A program made the translations under genes and the position numbers. Source: Anaerolineae bacterium (GTDB lineage: Bacteria; Chloroflexota; Anaerolineae; Aggregatilineales; Phototrophicaceae). From it: 57,650 bases of DNA. This document shows, piece by piece, positions 44,588-52,722 of the stretch. How positions within the stretch are numbered: the first letter of the stretch is position 1; each line of letters starts with the position of its first letter. Where the stretch lies: positions 1-57,650 of the forward strand of contig JALHNB010000045.1 in the NCBI GenBank assembly GCA_022843745.1, given 5' to 3'. A model generated the notes under the pieces. It worked only from the letters and a program-made list of their open reading frames with translations. It did no database searches and had not been told where the DNA came from.

Positions 44588-46297
44588 CTACTCCGCCAAC
44601 TTCTTCGCCACAAACACGCCATTGGGCTGTGTAACAACGGCCTCAGCCTCTTTAAACTCGATACTGAATCCCGGCGCACCCTTGAGGTTAAAGGTCGTGC
44701 CTTGATAAGGAACGAGTTCAGCATTCGGCTGGCCGGGAACAGACACAATCAGGGTGTCGCTACCTCTCAGACTGACTTCCAGCACCATACCGGGCAAAAG
44801 CTCATATTTGCCGATGAAGGACTCCAGGAAACTCGCGTCTTGCATGGATTTGTCGGGCATCCGCGTGAAACTAATTGCCTTCACATTTGGCTCAAGCTGG
44901 ATTGCCAGACGATCAATATTGCCTTTGACATCGTTGTAGAAGAATATCTTGAAGCGTGTATCAATTTCTTTCGGCACAGCTTCGAAAATATCGTAATGAT
45001 AGTGTTCCATCGTCATCGGTATCGCGTTATAGCTTGCCATCAGACTATCACCGCTTTTCGTGATCGAGAACACGCCATAGCCGGGGTGTTCATACTCGCC
45101 GACATAGCTGTCCAGACTGTGGGATGGCTGGGTGTCTGGCTTGCGGTCTGTGTCAGATTTTGCTTTACTTTCTTTTTGGGCAGCCTTTAATTTGTCAACA
45201 AAGCCTTTGAATTTCCCATGCCAATCGCTCCGGTCAAGGCCAAGCAAACGCTCATAGATGTCAAAGGCCACAACCTGCGTCGAGAATGTGCCGTCCATAT
45301 TGGTCAGCACGATCACGCCTGTATTCTGATCCGGCATAAATGAAACGAACGCCGAGAAACCGTCGATGTTGCCGCCGTGATGGATGAGCGTATGTCCTCG
45401 CAGCGGCTGAATAAACCAGCCCAGACCATACAACACATAGTCACTTTGATAAAGCTCACTCCAAAGTGGATCGTCTATCGTCATCTGCGGGCTGTGTAAC
45501 TGCTTCACAACGCCCTCAGAAATGACCTGTGTTTCGCCGCGTTTGCCCTTGTTCAATTGCAGCAGCACCCATTCGACCATCTGGTTAACACTCGAATTGA
45601 TCGAACCGGCTGGGCCGACTTCGGTGATGTTGCGGAACGGGATTTGCTTGACGACCTCGTCTTTTTCCTCGTAGGGGAGCGCAAAATCAGGCGATTTTTG
45701 GGATTCTTCCACCACAAAATTGCTGTTTGTCATTCCCAATGGCTCAAAAATGCGCTTTTGGACGATGGATTCCCAACTCGTGCCGTCAACCACTCCTGCC
45801 AGATACCCGGCAGTCATATACATCAGATTTTGATATTGAAAATTGGTGCGGAAATCACGGCTTGGTTCGAGGTGTTCCAGACGATCAAAAATTTCCTGAC
45901 GTTTAAAGGACGAGTTGTACCACATCAGGTCATGGCGTGGCAGGCCGGAGCGATGACATAACAAATCACGTGGAGACATGCGCTCCGTCGCAAAAGGTTC
46001 GTACAGCTTGAAGGTGGGCAGGTAGCTTTTAACGGGCTTATCCCATTCCAGCTTGCCGTCATCGACCATCAGGCCAACAGACGCGGCGGCAAAAGCTTTT
46101 GAGGCCGAGCCAATCGCAAAAATGGTATCGGGGGTTACAGGCAGCTTCTTGTCAACATCGCGATAGCCGAAACCTTTAGCAAAAATAGTTTCGCCATCCT
46201 TGACAACCGCTACGGCGACACCTGGAACTTTCCAGTCCGCGATTGTTTGAGAAATAAACTCGTCAAGCCCTTCCAACTGCTGGGGTGTTTCAGTCAA
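44588..46297 (-). CDS. Beta-lactamase-fold serine hydrolase with C-terminal lipocalin-like domain
   Basis: The 569-residue protein has the class C/penicillin-binding-protein active site: nucleophile S64 in SASK (K67), Y155-x-N157 (YQN) and the HHGG triad near 320. The remaining 150-200 residues (about 400-569) match the DUF3471-type C-terminal domain. I chose a TTG start at 46297 because AAAGGA lies 8 bases upstream; the ATG at 46372 lacks a site and would overlap the previous gene. No signal peptide is visible, so it is probably cytoplasmic. Substrate is unknown: an esterase or D-amino-peptidase is more likely than antibiotic resistance. Confidence 0.83.
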   Translation of the reverse strand: MTETPQQLEGLDEFISQTIADWKVPGVAVAVVKDGETIFAKGFGYRDVDKKLPVTPDTIFAIGSASKAFAAASVGLMVDDGKLEWDKPVKSYLPTFKLYEPFATERMSPRDLLCHRSGLPRHDLMWYNSSFKRQEIFDRLEHLEPSRDFRTNFQYQNLMYMTAGYLAGVVDGTSWESIVQKRIFEPLGMTNSNFVVEESQKSPDFALPYEEKDEVVKQIPFRNITEVGPAGSINSSVNQMVEWVLLQLNKGKRGETQVISEGVVKQLHSPQMTIDDPLWSELYQSDYVLYGLGWFIQPLRGHTLIHHGGNIDGFSAFVSFMPDQNTGVIVLTNMDGTFSTQVVAFDIYERLLGLDRSDWHGKFKGFVDKLKAAQKESKAKSDTDRKPDTQPSHSLDSYVGEYEHPGYGVFSITKSGDSLMASYNAIPMTMEHYHYDIFEAVPKEIDTRFKIFFYNDVKGNIDRLAIQLEPNVKAISFTRMPDKSMQDASFLESFIGKYELLPGMVLEVSLRGSDTLIVSVPGQPNAELVPYQGTTFNLKGAPGFSIEFKEAEAVVTQPNGVFVAKKLAE

Positions 46298-46355
46298 GAT
46301 ATGAATCCTTTCGAGAAATGAATAGCAGAAAGCGGGTATTATATCGTGAACCGCT

Positions 46356-46643
46356 TCAGTCGTAGATTGCAAACAATGCCAAAAACATCACGGCCAAAAT
46401 CAGCAAAGGCACACATGCGCCAATCACGAAAACGACTAAAAATTCCCACAAGAATAACTGACAGCCCGCACCACGACTGTCGCTGACTCGCCAGTGCGTC
46501 CCCCGTGTGATTTCGACATTAAAACGCCGCGCGACCATACCGCGCAATCGTGGTTCGATGCGACGGTTAAACTGCCACAGCCATATCAGAATCAAGACAA
46601 ATGAAATCATGCCGGAGAGAATCGGCAAATATTCTTTCCACAT
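46356..46643 (-). CDS. Small membrane protein of unknown function
   Basis: The 95-residue protein has two membrane segments (about 5-24 and 66-91) separated by a basic loop with many Arg residues. The start at 46643 has only a weak ribosome site. It lies between cystathionine beta-synthase and the serine hydrolase, in the same direction. No family recognised. Confidence 0.5.
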   Translation of the reverse strand: MWKEYLPILSGMISFVLILIWLWQFNRRIEPRLRGMVARRFNVEITRGTHWRVSDSRGAGCQLFLWEFLVVFVIGACVPLLILAVMFLALFAIYD

Positions 46644-46678
46644 AGATCAACCAGATGTAAAGCAATAAGCGTTGTTTT

Positions 46679-46702
46679 GTAGGGGGCGCATGGCGTGCGC
46701 CC
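46679..46702. repeat. GTAGGGG-family hairpin in the gap after the cystathionine beta-synthase gene
   Basis: It begins GTAGG, with arms GGGCGCA (46684-46690) and TGCGCCC (46696-46702) around 5 bases. It stands in the 65-base gap between cystathionine beta-synthase and the small membrane protein. The right arm is not followed by CTAC. Confidence 0.65.
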
Positions 46703-46708
46703 TTAATT

Positions 46709-48163
46709 CTATCGCTTGGTCAGGAAATCGAGTAAGTCAATTTTGGTGAGAATGCCGACAACACGCTTATCATCGCTGCCCGTCACCTGCTCCGTTACCA
46801 ATGCGATGTCGTTTGTGCCGAACACACTCATGACCGATTCAATCGGCGTTTCAGGGTTAAGCGTATAAACATTGCTGTCGATCACACCCGCGTCCTCAAT
46901 CGCGACTTTCGAGGAATCGCTCCCCGGCTGACTCAGTAGATAACTGAGCAGGCCGACTTCGGTCACGATTCCAAGTAGTTGATCGCGCTCACCGACCACC
47001 GGAAGCTGCGAGACATCGCCACTTTTCATTTTGGCGATCACCTCACCGACAGGCTCTTTGCAACGCGCCAAAACGAGTTCACGCTGCCCTTTGCGTTCCA
47101 GCACGGTGGAGACGCGCGTCTCGACCCAATCGCTTTCCAAAAAGCGATTCTCGCGCATCCAGTTATCGTCAAAAACTTTGCTCAGGTAGCGTGAACCGCT
47201 GTCCGGCAGCAGCACCACGACCATTTTATCCGCTCCCAGGTCACGTTCCGCCACATATCGCAGCGCACCTGCTATCGCCGCGCCGGATGAGCCGCCGACA
47301 AACATGCCTTCCTCGCGCACCAAACGCCGCGTCATCAAAAGCGACTCTTTGTCGTTGACGCGCACCATGTCGTCAATCACCGTGAAATCGTAGTTCGACG
47401 GGATAAAATCTTCGCCGATGCCTTCCACTTTATAGCTGTGGGCTTCGGTCATTTTGCCCGTGTAGAAATAATCGTGGAGAATCGAGCCAATAGGGTCAAC
47501 GCCGACGATCTGAATCTTGGGATTCATGCTTTTCAGGTAGCGTCCGACACCCGTAATCGTGCCACCCGTCCCCATGCCACACACAAAAACATCAATCTTG
47601 CCTGCCGTTTGCCACCAGATTTCCGGCCCGGTGCTATCGACATGCGTCTGGGTATTGACCGGGTTGTGATACTGGTTAGCCAGGATGCTGTTGGGCGTTT
47701 CGGCGACAATTTGTTTGGCGACGCTGTAGTAACTGCGCGGGTCTTCCGGCTCAACATTGGTCGGCGTGACGACCACACGCGCACCATACGCCCGCAAAAC
47801 GCGGATTTTTTCTTCGGACATTTTATCCGGCATCACAAAAACCGTTTTATAGCCCTTCAGAATCGCCGCAATCGCCAGCCCAACACCTGTATTGCCAGAG
47901 GTCGCCTCGACCACAGTACCGCCGGGTTTCAGCGTACCATTGCGTTCAGCATCTTCGATAATCGTGATCCCGATGCGATCCTTGACCGATCCGCCGGGGT
48001 TGAAATATTCGACTTTGGCGATCATCTGAGCGCGAACACCACGCGCCACACGGTTGAGGCGCACCAGCGGTGTATCACCCATCGTTCCCAAAATATCATC
48101 GTAAATTTGCGGCTCGGCGGGTAAATCCATCGCCGGGGATGAAAAATCGTCTTTGGCAACCAT
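46709..48163 (-). CDS. Cystathionine beta-synthase with C-terminal CBS domain pair
   Basis: The 484-residue PLP enzyme has the Schiff-base lysine K61 in FNPGGSVKDR, EATSGNTGVGLAIA, the GMGTGGTITG phosphate loop and the C-terminal PDSGSRYLSKVFDD typical of CBS enzymes. Two CBS modules (about 360-484) form a regulatory Bateman domain. The N-terminal haem domain of animal enzymes is absent. It condenses serine (or an activated serine) with homocysteine. The neighbouring threonine dehydratase and aminotransferase fit an amino-acid theme. Confidence 0.88.
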   Translation of the reverse strand: MVAKDDFSSPAMDLPAEPQIYDDILGTMGDTPLVRLNRVARGVRAQMIAKVEYFNPGGSVKDRIGITIIEDAERNGTLKPGGTVVEATSGNTGVGLAIAAILKGYKTVFVMPDKMSEEKIRVLRAYGARVVVTPTNVEPEDPRSYYSVAKQIVAETPNSILANQYHNPVNTQTHVDSTGPEIWWQTAGKIDVFVCGMGTGGTITGVGRYLKSMNPKIQIVGVDPIGSILHDYFYTGKMTEAHSYKVEGIGEDFIPSNYDFTVIDDMVRVNDKESLLMTRRLVREEGMFVGGSSGAAIAGALRYVAERDLGADKMVVVLLPDSGSRYLSKVFDDNWMRENRFLESDWVETRVSTVLERKGQRELVLARCKEPVGEVIAKMKSGDVSQLPVVGERDQLLGIVTEVGLLSYLLSQPGSDSSKVAIEDAGVIDSNVYTLNPETPIESVMSVFGTNDIALVTEQVTGSDDKRVVGILTKIDLLDFLTKR

Positions 48164-48207
48164 AAAATTTTCGCCTTAGATTAACGCGGCTTTTTTACAG
48201 TTTATGC

Positions 48208-48525
48208 TTAAGCAGGGGTTTCTGGCAATAGCGGAGGGTCTATCTTATCGTGCGTGATGCCACTGTGCTGAATATTATCGTATTCGACGGCAACATCAAG
48301 CAGCAGGCGCATATCGTCGGTGGCTTTGGCGATAATGCTGATGAGTTCATGCAAATCGTCCGGCTTGACGGGTTCCGGCTCACTCAAAAAAAGGCTCATC
48401 AGCTTGGCGGCTGAAATCACGCTGCTGAGAGGGTTGCGCACGTCATGCACCAGCAAGCCGATAAACTTCTCCGGCGGCGTGTTCAAATAAAGTGCCAGCA
48501 GCTCATCTTTTGACTTACTGGGCAT
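48208..48525 (-). CDS. Orphan histidine-kinase dimerisation (HisKA) domain protein
   Basis: The 105-residue protein starts at MPSKSKDELLAL (48525), with CGGAA 5 bases upstream. Residues about 17-85 form a HisKA-type two-helix hairpin with H27-D28 in VHDVRNPLSS, the classical H-box. There is no ATPase domain and no room for one before the stop. Such a protein could dimerise with full kinases, receive phosphate, or be an inhibitor. It is 14 bases after the threonine dehydratase gene and 44 before cystathionine beta-synthase. Confidence 0.72.
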   Translation of the reverse strand: MPSKSKDELLALYLNTPPEKFIGLLVHDVRNPLSSVISAAKLMSLFLSEPEPVKPDDLHELISIIAKATDDMRLLLDVAVEYDNIQHSGITHDKIDPPLLPETPA

Positions 48526-48539
48526 AACGTTCCGATCTT

Positions 48540-49508
48540 CTAAAGAATAGTCTTCAATAAACTTCGATCTACATTCCCGCCGGAGAGAACACAAACAACC
48601 GCCCCACTCGCTGCGTTCGCCGACACTTTTCCCGATAGCAGCGCGGCAAAGCTGGCAGCGGCGGATGGCTCCGGCAAAATCTTGCAACGTTCTAAAATCA
48701 GGCGGAGTGCGGCAATAATATCGTCATCTGTCACCAGCACGACCCCATCGACAAACTGCTGGACATGCCGCAGTGTATGTTCACCTGCGAATGGCGCAGC
48801 CAGACCATCGGCAATGGTGTTCGATTTATCGAGGTGATAGACGGCGTTCTGCTCCAGGCTTTTCGTCATCGCCTGTGCGCCGACTGGCTCGACACCGATC
48901 ACCTTGATCGACGGTTTGCGATATTTCAGCGCCGCCGCCACGCCGGAAATCAGGCCACCGCCGCCAACGGGTACAATGACCGTATCGACCTCCGGCACAT
49001 CTTCCAGAATTTCGAGGCCGAGCGTGCCGTGTCCGGCGATCACGTCGAGATCGTCAAACGGGTGGATGAAAATCTGTCCCTGCTCGGCTTGAATTTCGCG
49101 CATTTTCGGCAGCAAATCCTTGCCCGTGCCGTGCTGGATAACGTTCGCGCCATAGCCGCGTGTTGCATCGACTTTGCTCTGTGTAGCGGCCTCTGGCATG
49201 ACGACTGTCGCCGGAATCCCCAACTGTGCCGCCGCATATGCCACAGCCTGCGCCGCGTTCCCCGCCGAAATCGAGATGACGCCTTTCGATTTTTCGGCTT
49301 CGGTCAGCTTGTGAATCCGATTTAAAATGCCGCGCGGCTTGAATGAACCCGTTTTCTGGAACATCTCAGCTTTGAAATGCAGACTAACACCTGTTCGTTC
49401 GCTGAGTGCCGTTGACGACAACATCGGTGTGCGATGCAGTTTTTCAGTCATGAGTAAACGAGAGGCTAAAATGTCGTCAAGCGTGACAAGGCGTGAATCA
49501 CTTGCCAT
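48540..49508 (-). CDS. Threonine dehydratase (no ACT domain)
   Basis: The 322-residue PLP enzyme of fold type II has the PLP lysine K57 in GSFKPRG and the tetraglycine loop VGGGGLISG. It lacks the C-terminal ACT-like regulatory domain of biosynthetic IlvA, so it resembles TdcB or a serine/threonine dehydratase. It turns threonine into 2-oxobutanoate and ammonia. The ATG at 49508 has GAGGT 4 bases upstream and overlaps the aminotransferase stop by 11 bases. Longer in-frame starts are not supported. Confidence 0.88.
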   Translation of the reverse strand: MASDSRLVTLDDILASRLLMTEKLHRTPMLSSTALSERTGVSLHFKAEMFQKTGSFKPRGILNRIHKLTEAEKSKGVISISAGNAAQAVAYAAAQLGIPATVVMPEAATQSKVDATRGYGANVIQHGTGKDLLPKMREIQAEQGQIFIHPFDDLDVIAGHGTLGLEILEDVPEVDTVIVPVGGGGLISGVAAALKYRKPSIKVIGVEPVGAQAMTKSLEQNAVYHLDKSNTIADGLAAPFAGEHTLRHVQQFVDGVVLVTDDDIIAALRLILERCKILPEPSAAASFAALLSGKVSANAASGAVVCVLSGGNVDRSLLKTIL

Positions 49509-50679
49509 TCTGACCTCGCAGCTTTGCCAGCCTCGCGCCTGCCTCGCGCAGCGTATCATCGCCTTTGCAGAAAGCAAAACGAGCCTGCTTGCGGACAATA
49601 TTTTTATGTGGGTCGCTGTAGAAAAACGTCGGTGGGATGCAGGCCACGCCAATTTCCGTCGTCAGATATTTGGCAAATGCCAGGTCATCGCCATCGAACA
49701 CATCAGAGAAATCAGCCATTACAAAATATGTGCCTTCTGGTGTAAGCGCCTTTAATCCAGCGGCGTTCATCCCCTGCATCATGATGTCACGCTTGACCGT
49801 GTACATGGCCTGAAATTCTTCAAAATACGTCCCTGGCAGACTGAGTGCATAGGCCGCCGCCACCTGTGCCGGGTGATTTGCCGCAAATGTGATGAATTGA
49901 TGCCCCTGCCAGATGCCTTGCATGAGGTGATTCGGGCCGTAAATCCAGCCGATTTTCCAGCCAGTCACGCTAAAGGATTTGCCGAGGCTGCTGCATGTCA
50001 CCGTGCGCTCGAACATGCCAGGCAGTGATGCAATCGGAATGTGCTGTGCGCCATCAAAAACCAGATGCTCATACACCTCATCCGAAATGACCGTCACATC
50101 AAATTCTTTACACAGGTCGGCGATCATCGTCATTTCTTCGACGGTAAAGACGCGCCCGGTGGGGTTATGTGGTGAGTTAAAAATGATCGCGCGGGTATTA
50201 GGGTTAAATGCCGCCCGCAGTTCGTCCGGGTCAAATGTCCATTCCGGCGGATGCAGCGGCACATAAACAGGCTTCGCGCCAGCCATCAGAATGCCAGGGA
50301 CATAACTATCGAAAAATGGCTCGATAACGATCACTTCGTCGCCGGGATCAACCAGCCCGATAATCGACTCGAATACCGCTACTGTTGTGCCGGGTGTCAC
50401 CAGCACGCCACCGTTGGGGTCAACATCCAGCCCATAAAAACGATTGGAGTGATTCGCAATTGACTGTCGCAGTTCAGGGATGCCGATGCCGGGGGCGTAT
50501 TGATTGCGCAGTGCGCCAGCTTGCAATGCGCCTATCGCACCATTAATGATGTCCGCAGGGCCGTCAAAATCCGGCTTGCCCTGACCAAGGTTAATGGCAT
50601 TATGCTGCGCGGCGAGATTGTTGATTTCGGTAAAGATTGTCGTCGCGAAGCCGGCGACCCGCTTGGCGTAGGTGGACAT
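49498..50679 (-). CDS. Class I/II aminotransferase (kynurenine/methionine aminotransferase-like)
   Basis: The 393-residue PLP enzyme has NPHNPTGRVF-type motif SPHNPTGRVF, ISDEVYEHLVFDG and the PLP lysine in SLGKSFSVTGWKIGW. The subfamily near KynA/YbdL aminotransferases acts on Met, Gln, aromatic or kynurenine-type substrates. The start at 50679 (MSTYAKR) has GGGAG about 10 bases upstream; the longer ATG at 50706 has no site. It is first in the seven-gene minus-strand series. Confidence 0.88.
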   Translation of the reverse strand: MSTYAKRVAGFATTIFTEINNLAAQHNAINLGQGKPDFDGPADIINGAIGALQAGALRNQYAPGIGIPELRQSIANHSNRFYGLDVDPNGGVLVTPGTTVAVFESIIGLVDPGDEVIVIEPFFDSYVPGILMAGAKPVYVPLHPPEWTFDPDELRAAFNPNTRAIIFNSPHNPTGRVFTVEEMTMIADLCKEFDVTVISDEVYEHLVFDGAQHIPIASLPGMFERTVTCSSLGKSFSVTGWKIGWIYGPNHLMQGIWQGHQFITFAANHPAQVAAAYALSLPGTYFEEFQAMYTVKRDIMMQGMNAAGLKALTPEGTYFVMADFSDVFDGDDLAFAKYLTTEIGVACIPPTFFYSDPHKNIVRKQARFAFCKGDDTLREAGARLAKLRGQNGK

Positions 50680-50712
50680 GGGTGGAGCGCTCCCTAATGA
50701 TTCCATGAGGCG

Positions 50713-50788
50713 ATTTTAGAAAATGCTGCTGATGCTGCTGCGGCGAATTTTGCAAAACAGCCATGCTATCAAGGTTAATTTTAGAAAA
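50713..50788. repeat. Pair of ATTTTAGAAAA direct repeats in the intergenic gap
   Basis: The 11-base word occurs at 50713-50723 and 50778-50788, with a GCTGCTGATGCTGCTG stretch between. This fills most of the gap between the aminotransferase start and the RNase H stop. Spacing and symmetry could suit a regulator of the aminotransferase operon. Confidence 0.35.
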
Positions 50789-50805
50789 CAATCATACTAT
50801 AACAT

Positions 50806-51612
50806 TTAGCTTCGTAATTTCCACGAAATTTCATGAATCTGGTTGAGATCATGTAAACGAAGCCATAAATCCTTATGTTTTACCGGATCGCCTGTCGAAG
50901 TTATCCAGCCTTTTTTGACCCACCCCTTAACCCACTGGGTGATGCCCTTTTGAACAGTTTCGTTGTCGGTATAAAACTCGATCTTTGAAGGTGACTTTAA
51001 GGCTTCGAGCGCGGCGATGGCGGCGGCGAGTGCCATTCTATAGCTGTTCGCGCCTTGCTCCGCACCGTTCAATTCTGTTTCGCCAGATTCCTGCTTAATT
51101 TTAACCTTCCAGCTTCCTACTGTTGCCGTTGCCTGGATCGTAATTCCTTCAAAAGGAGCAGGAACATCCTGAACTAAAGGGGCTTCACCGCGCAATTTTC
51201 GGATTTCGTTCATCGCCAGAAAATCGACGCGCTCGTTATGCTCATGTCCGGCATGACCCTTCAGCCAATGCCATTTAATATCGTGGCGCATCGTAGCGGC
51301 ATCAAGGCGCTGCCACAAATCTGGATTTTTAACATCCTTCCAGTTTTTCTTAATCCAGCCTTTTATCCACTCGCTGATTCCTTTTTGCACATACTGGCTG
51401 TCTGTGTAAAGGTCAACGGCGTAAGACTGGTCGAGCGATTCTAAAGCCTGACAAGCGGCAGTCAGTTCCATGCGATTGTTCGTGGAAGAACGTTCACCGC
51501 CGCTGAGTTCGGTTCTTTGGTCGTCAAACAGCAGCACAACGCCCCATCCACCCGTGCCGGGATTAGGGTCGCATCCGCCGTCAGTATAAATTGTCACATG
51601 GGGTTTGGGCAT
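50806..51612 (-). CDS. Ribonuclease HI with a second, degenerate RNase H-like domain
   Basis: The 268-residue protein is about 110 residues longer than normal RNase HI. Residues 1-142 are a complete type 1 enzyme with catalytic D11, E49, D71 and D130 and the [13 protein letters not shown] segment. Residues about 157-268 repeat the fold: [15 protein letters not shown] and [23 protein letters not shown] align with the first-domain helices, and [19 protein letters not shown] with [20 protein letters not shown]. In the second copy the E49 equivalent is Ala194, D216 is kept, and the His/Asp end is missing, so it should be catalytically dead. It removes RNA from RNA-DNA hybrids. Confidence 0.88.
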   Translation of the reverse strand: MPKPHVTIYTDGGCDPNPGTGGWGVVLLFDDQRTELSGGERSSTNNRMELTAACQALESLDQSYAVDLYTDSQYVQKGISEWIKGWIKKNWKDVKNPDLWQRLDAATMRHDIKWHWLKGHAGHEHNERVDFLAMNEIRKLRGEAPLVQDVPAPFEGITIQATATVGSWKVKIKQESGETELNGAEQGANSYRMALAAAIAALEALKSPSKIEFYTDNETVQKGITQWVKGWVKKGWITSTGDPVKHKDLWLRLHDLNQIHEISWKLRS

Positions 51613-51627
51613 TTTTATATTCCGTGA

Positions 51628-52629
51628 TTAGCGTGATTCAAATGATCTCAGTAGGGAAAATACCAGGATGTAATTACGATTCGCGTCCTGGATTTCTGCA
51701 AGTGCGCTTTCAATTTCGCTTTCAGTCACGAAAAGTTCGCCACGCCCGCAAGCATCTTCAAAGCGGGTAATGGCGCGGTTCGTCTCCTGGATGGCGCTAT
51801 CCAGCGCAATCGTCATCGGGCGAAAGGCCATGTCAATTTCCAGGCTTGTCTCTGCAATCGTTCGAAAAACCGGGCGCTCTACCAGAATATCACAATTCGC
51901 CTGCGCACCGGAATCCATTGTCCGCCAGATGCGTTCGATCTGCGCTAGGCGATAGACACCATTGACCAGATCATTGTAGAGTGGCGCAAGCACCCAACTG
52001 TAACGATGTGTCGCGATCCACGCACTTGACCATGAGACGTTTGCTGCGAGAACGACTCGTCCACGCCCCGGCCCTTCCATACGGATAAACGGTCTGGGGT
52101 CAACACCGTCGATTGGAAGCGAAAAAACCTGACCACTTTCGGAGAGCAGCCAGTAAATAATCCACCCTGTCTGGCCCTCGTAATCCACTTGTAGCCAACG
52201 CGCGTCAACTGTGCGGCCAATCGCGGCCATTGTGATATTCGGCGGCACGACATCAACGCGCTCCCAGGCTAACCCCGGCCCGGCGCGCAGTGAGCTAAAA
52301 TCGGTAGTGGTGACATAAACACCGCTGGATGCTTCTGGTAAAGGCGCTTTAAATTCCGGCAATGTGAACAGATCGCCTGTCCAGATCAGCAGCCAGTAGG
52401 CCACCCAGCCTGTTTGCCCTTCATAAGTGACCTTGATCCAGCGTGTTCCCGCACTGCGCTCAACAGCCTGGAGTGTCGTCCCCAGCGGGATGACCGCTAA
52501 ACGATCAAATTCAAATCCGGGGCCAGCGCGTAAAATAGTAGAATCCTGTGTGGTCACGTAAACATCCAGCGATTCTTGCTGTGCGCTAAGGGATAGAAAT
52601 AAAGATAAAAATAAGGCGAGAAAGATCAT
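51628..52629 (-). CDS. Secreted protein with two bacterial SH3 domains
   Basis: The 333-residue protein has an N-terminal signal peptide (about 1-18). Two bacterial SH3_3 domains follow: VYVTTQDSTILRAGPGFEFD to WLLIW, and VYVTTTDFSSLRAGPGLAWE to WLLSE. Both carry the LRAGPG and GQTGW motifs. A C-terminal alpha-helical domain (about 195-333) is of unknown type. SH3_3 domains bind peptidoglycan or surface ligands. It is 15 bases from the RNase H gene, with which it is co-oriented. Confidence 0.78.
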   Translation of the reverse strand: MIFLALFLSLFLSLSAQQESLDVYVTTQDSTILRAGPGFEFDRLAVIPLGTTLQAVERSAGTRWIKVTYEGQTGWVAYWLLIWTGDLFTLPEFKAPLPEASSGVYVTTTDFSSLRAGPGLAWERVDVVPPNITMAAIGRTVDARWLQVDYEGQTGWIIYWLLSESGQVFSLPIDGVDPRPFIRMEGPGRGRVVLAANVSWSSAWIATHRYSWVLAPLYNDLVNGVYRLAQIERIWRTMDSGAQANCDILVERPVFRTIAETSLEIDMAFRPMTIALDSAIQETNRAITRFEDACGRGELFVTESEIESALAEIQDANRNYILVFSLLRSFESR

Positions 52630-52672
52630 GCAGGCTGAATTTTCCCGTTAATTTAACGATTCTATATATTAT

Positions 52673-52698
52673 AAAAAGGGCGAGTTTACACCCGCCCT
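52673..52698 (-). terminator. Rho-independent terminator of the aconitase gene
   Basis: On the minus strand, GGGCGGGT pairs with ACTCGCCC (one G-U) around GTAA and is followed by TTTTT. The stem is at 52678-52697 and the T-run corresponds to the A residues at 52673-52677. It lies 25 bases beyond the aconitase stop and separates it from the SH3 gene. Confidence 0.85.
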
Positions 52699-52722
52699 CT
52701 CCATATTAGAATATTTTGATGA

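Noticed and set aside
44588-46297. True antibiotic beta-lactamase
   Set aside because: No signal peptide and a C-terminal DUF3471-like domain point to a cytoplasmic serine hydrolase.
46297-46372. N-terminal extension of the serine hydrolase to the ATG at 46372
   Set aside because: It would overlap the upstream gene and lacks a ribosome site; the TTG at 46297 has AAAGGA at good distance.
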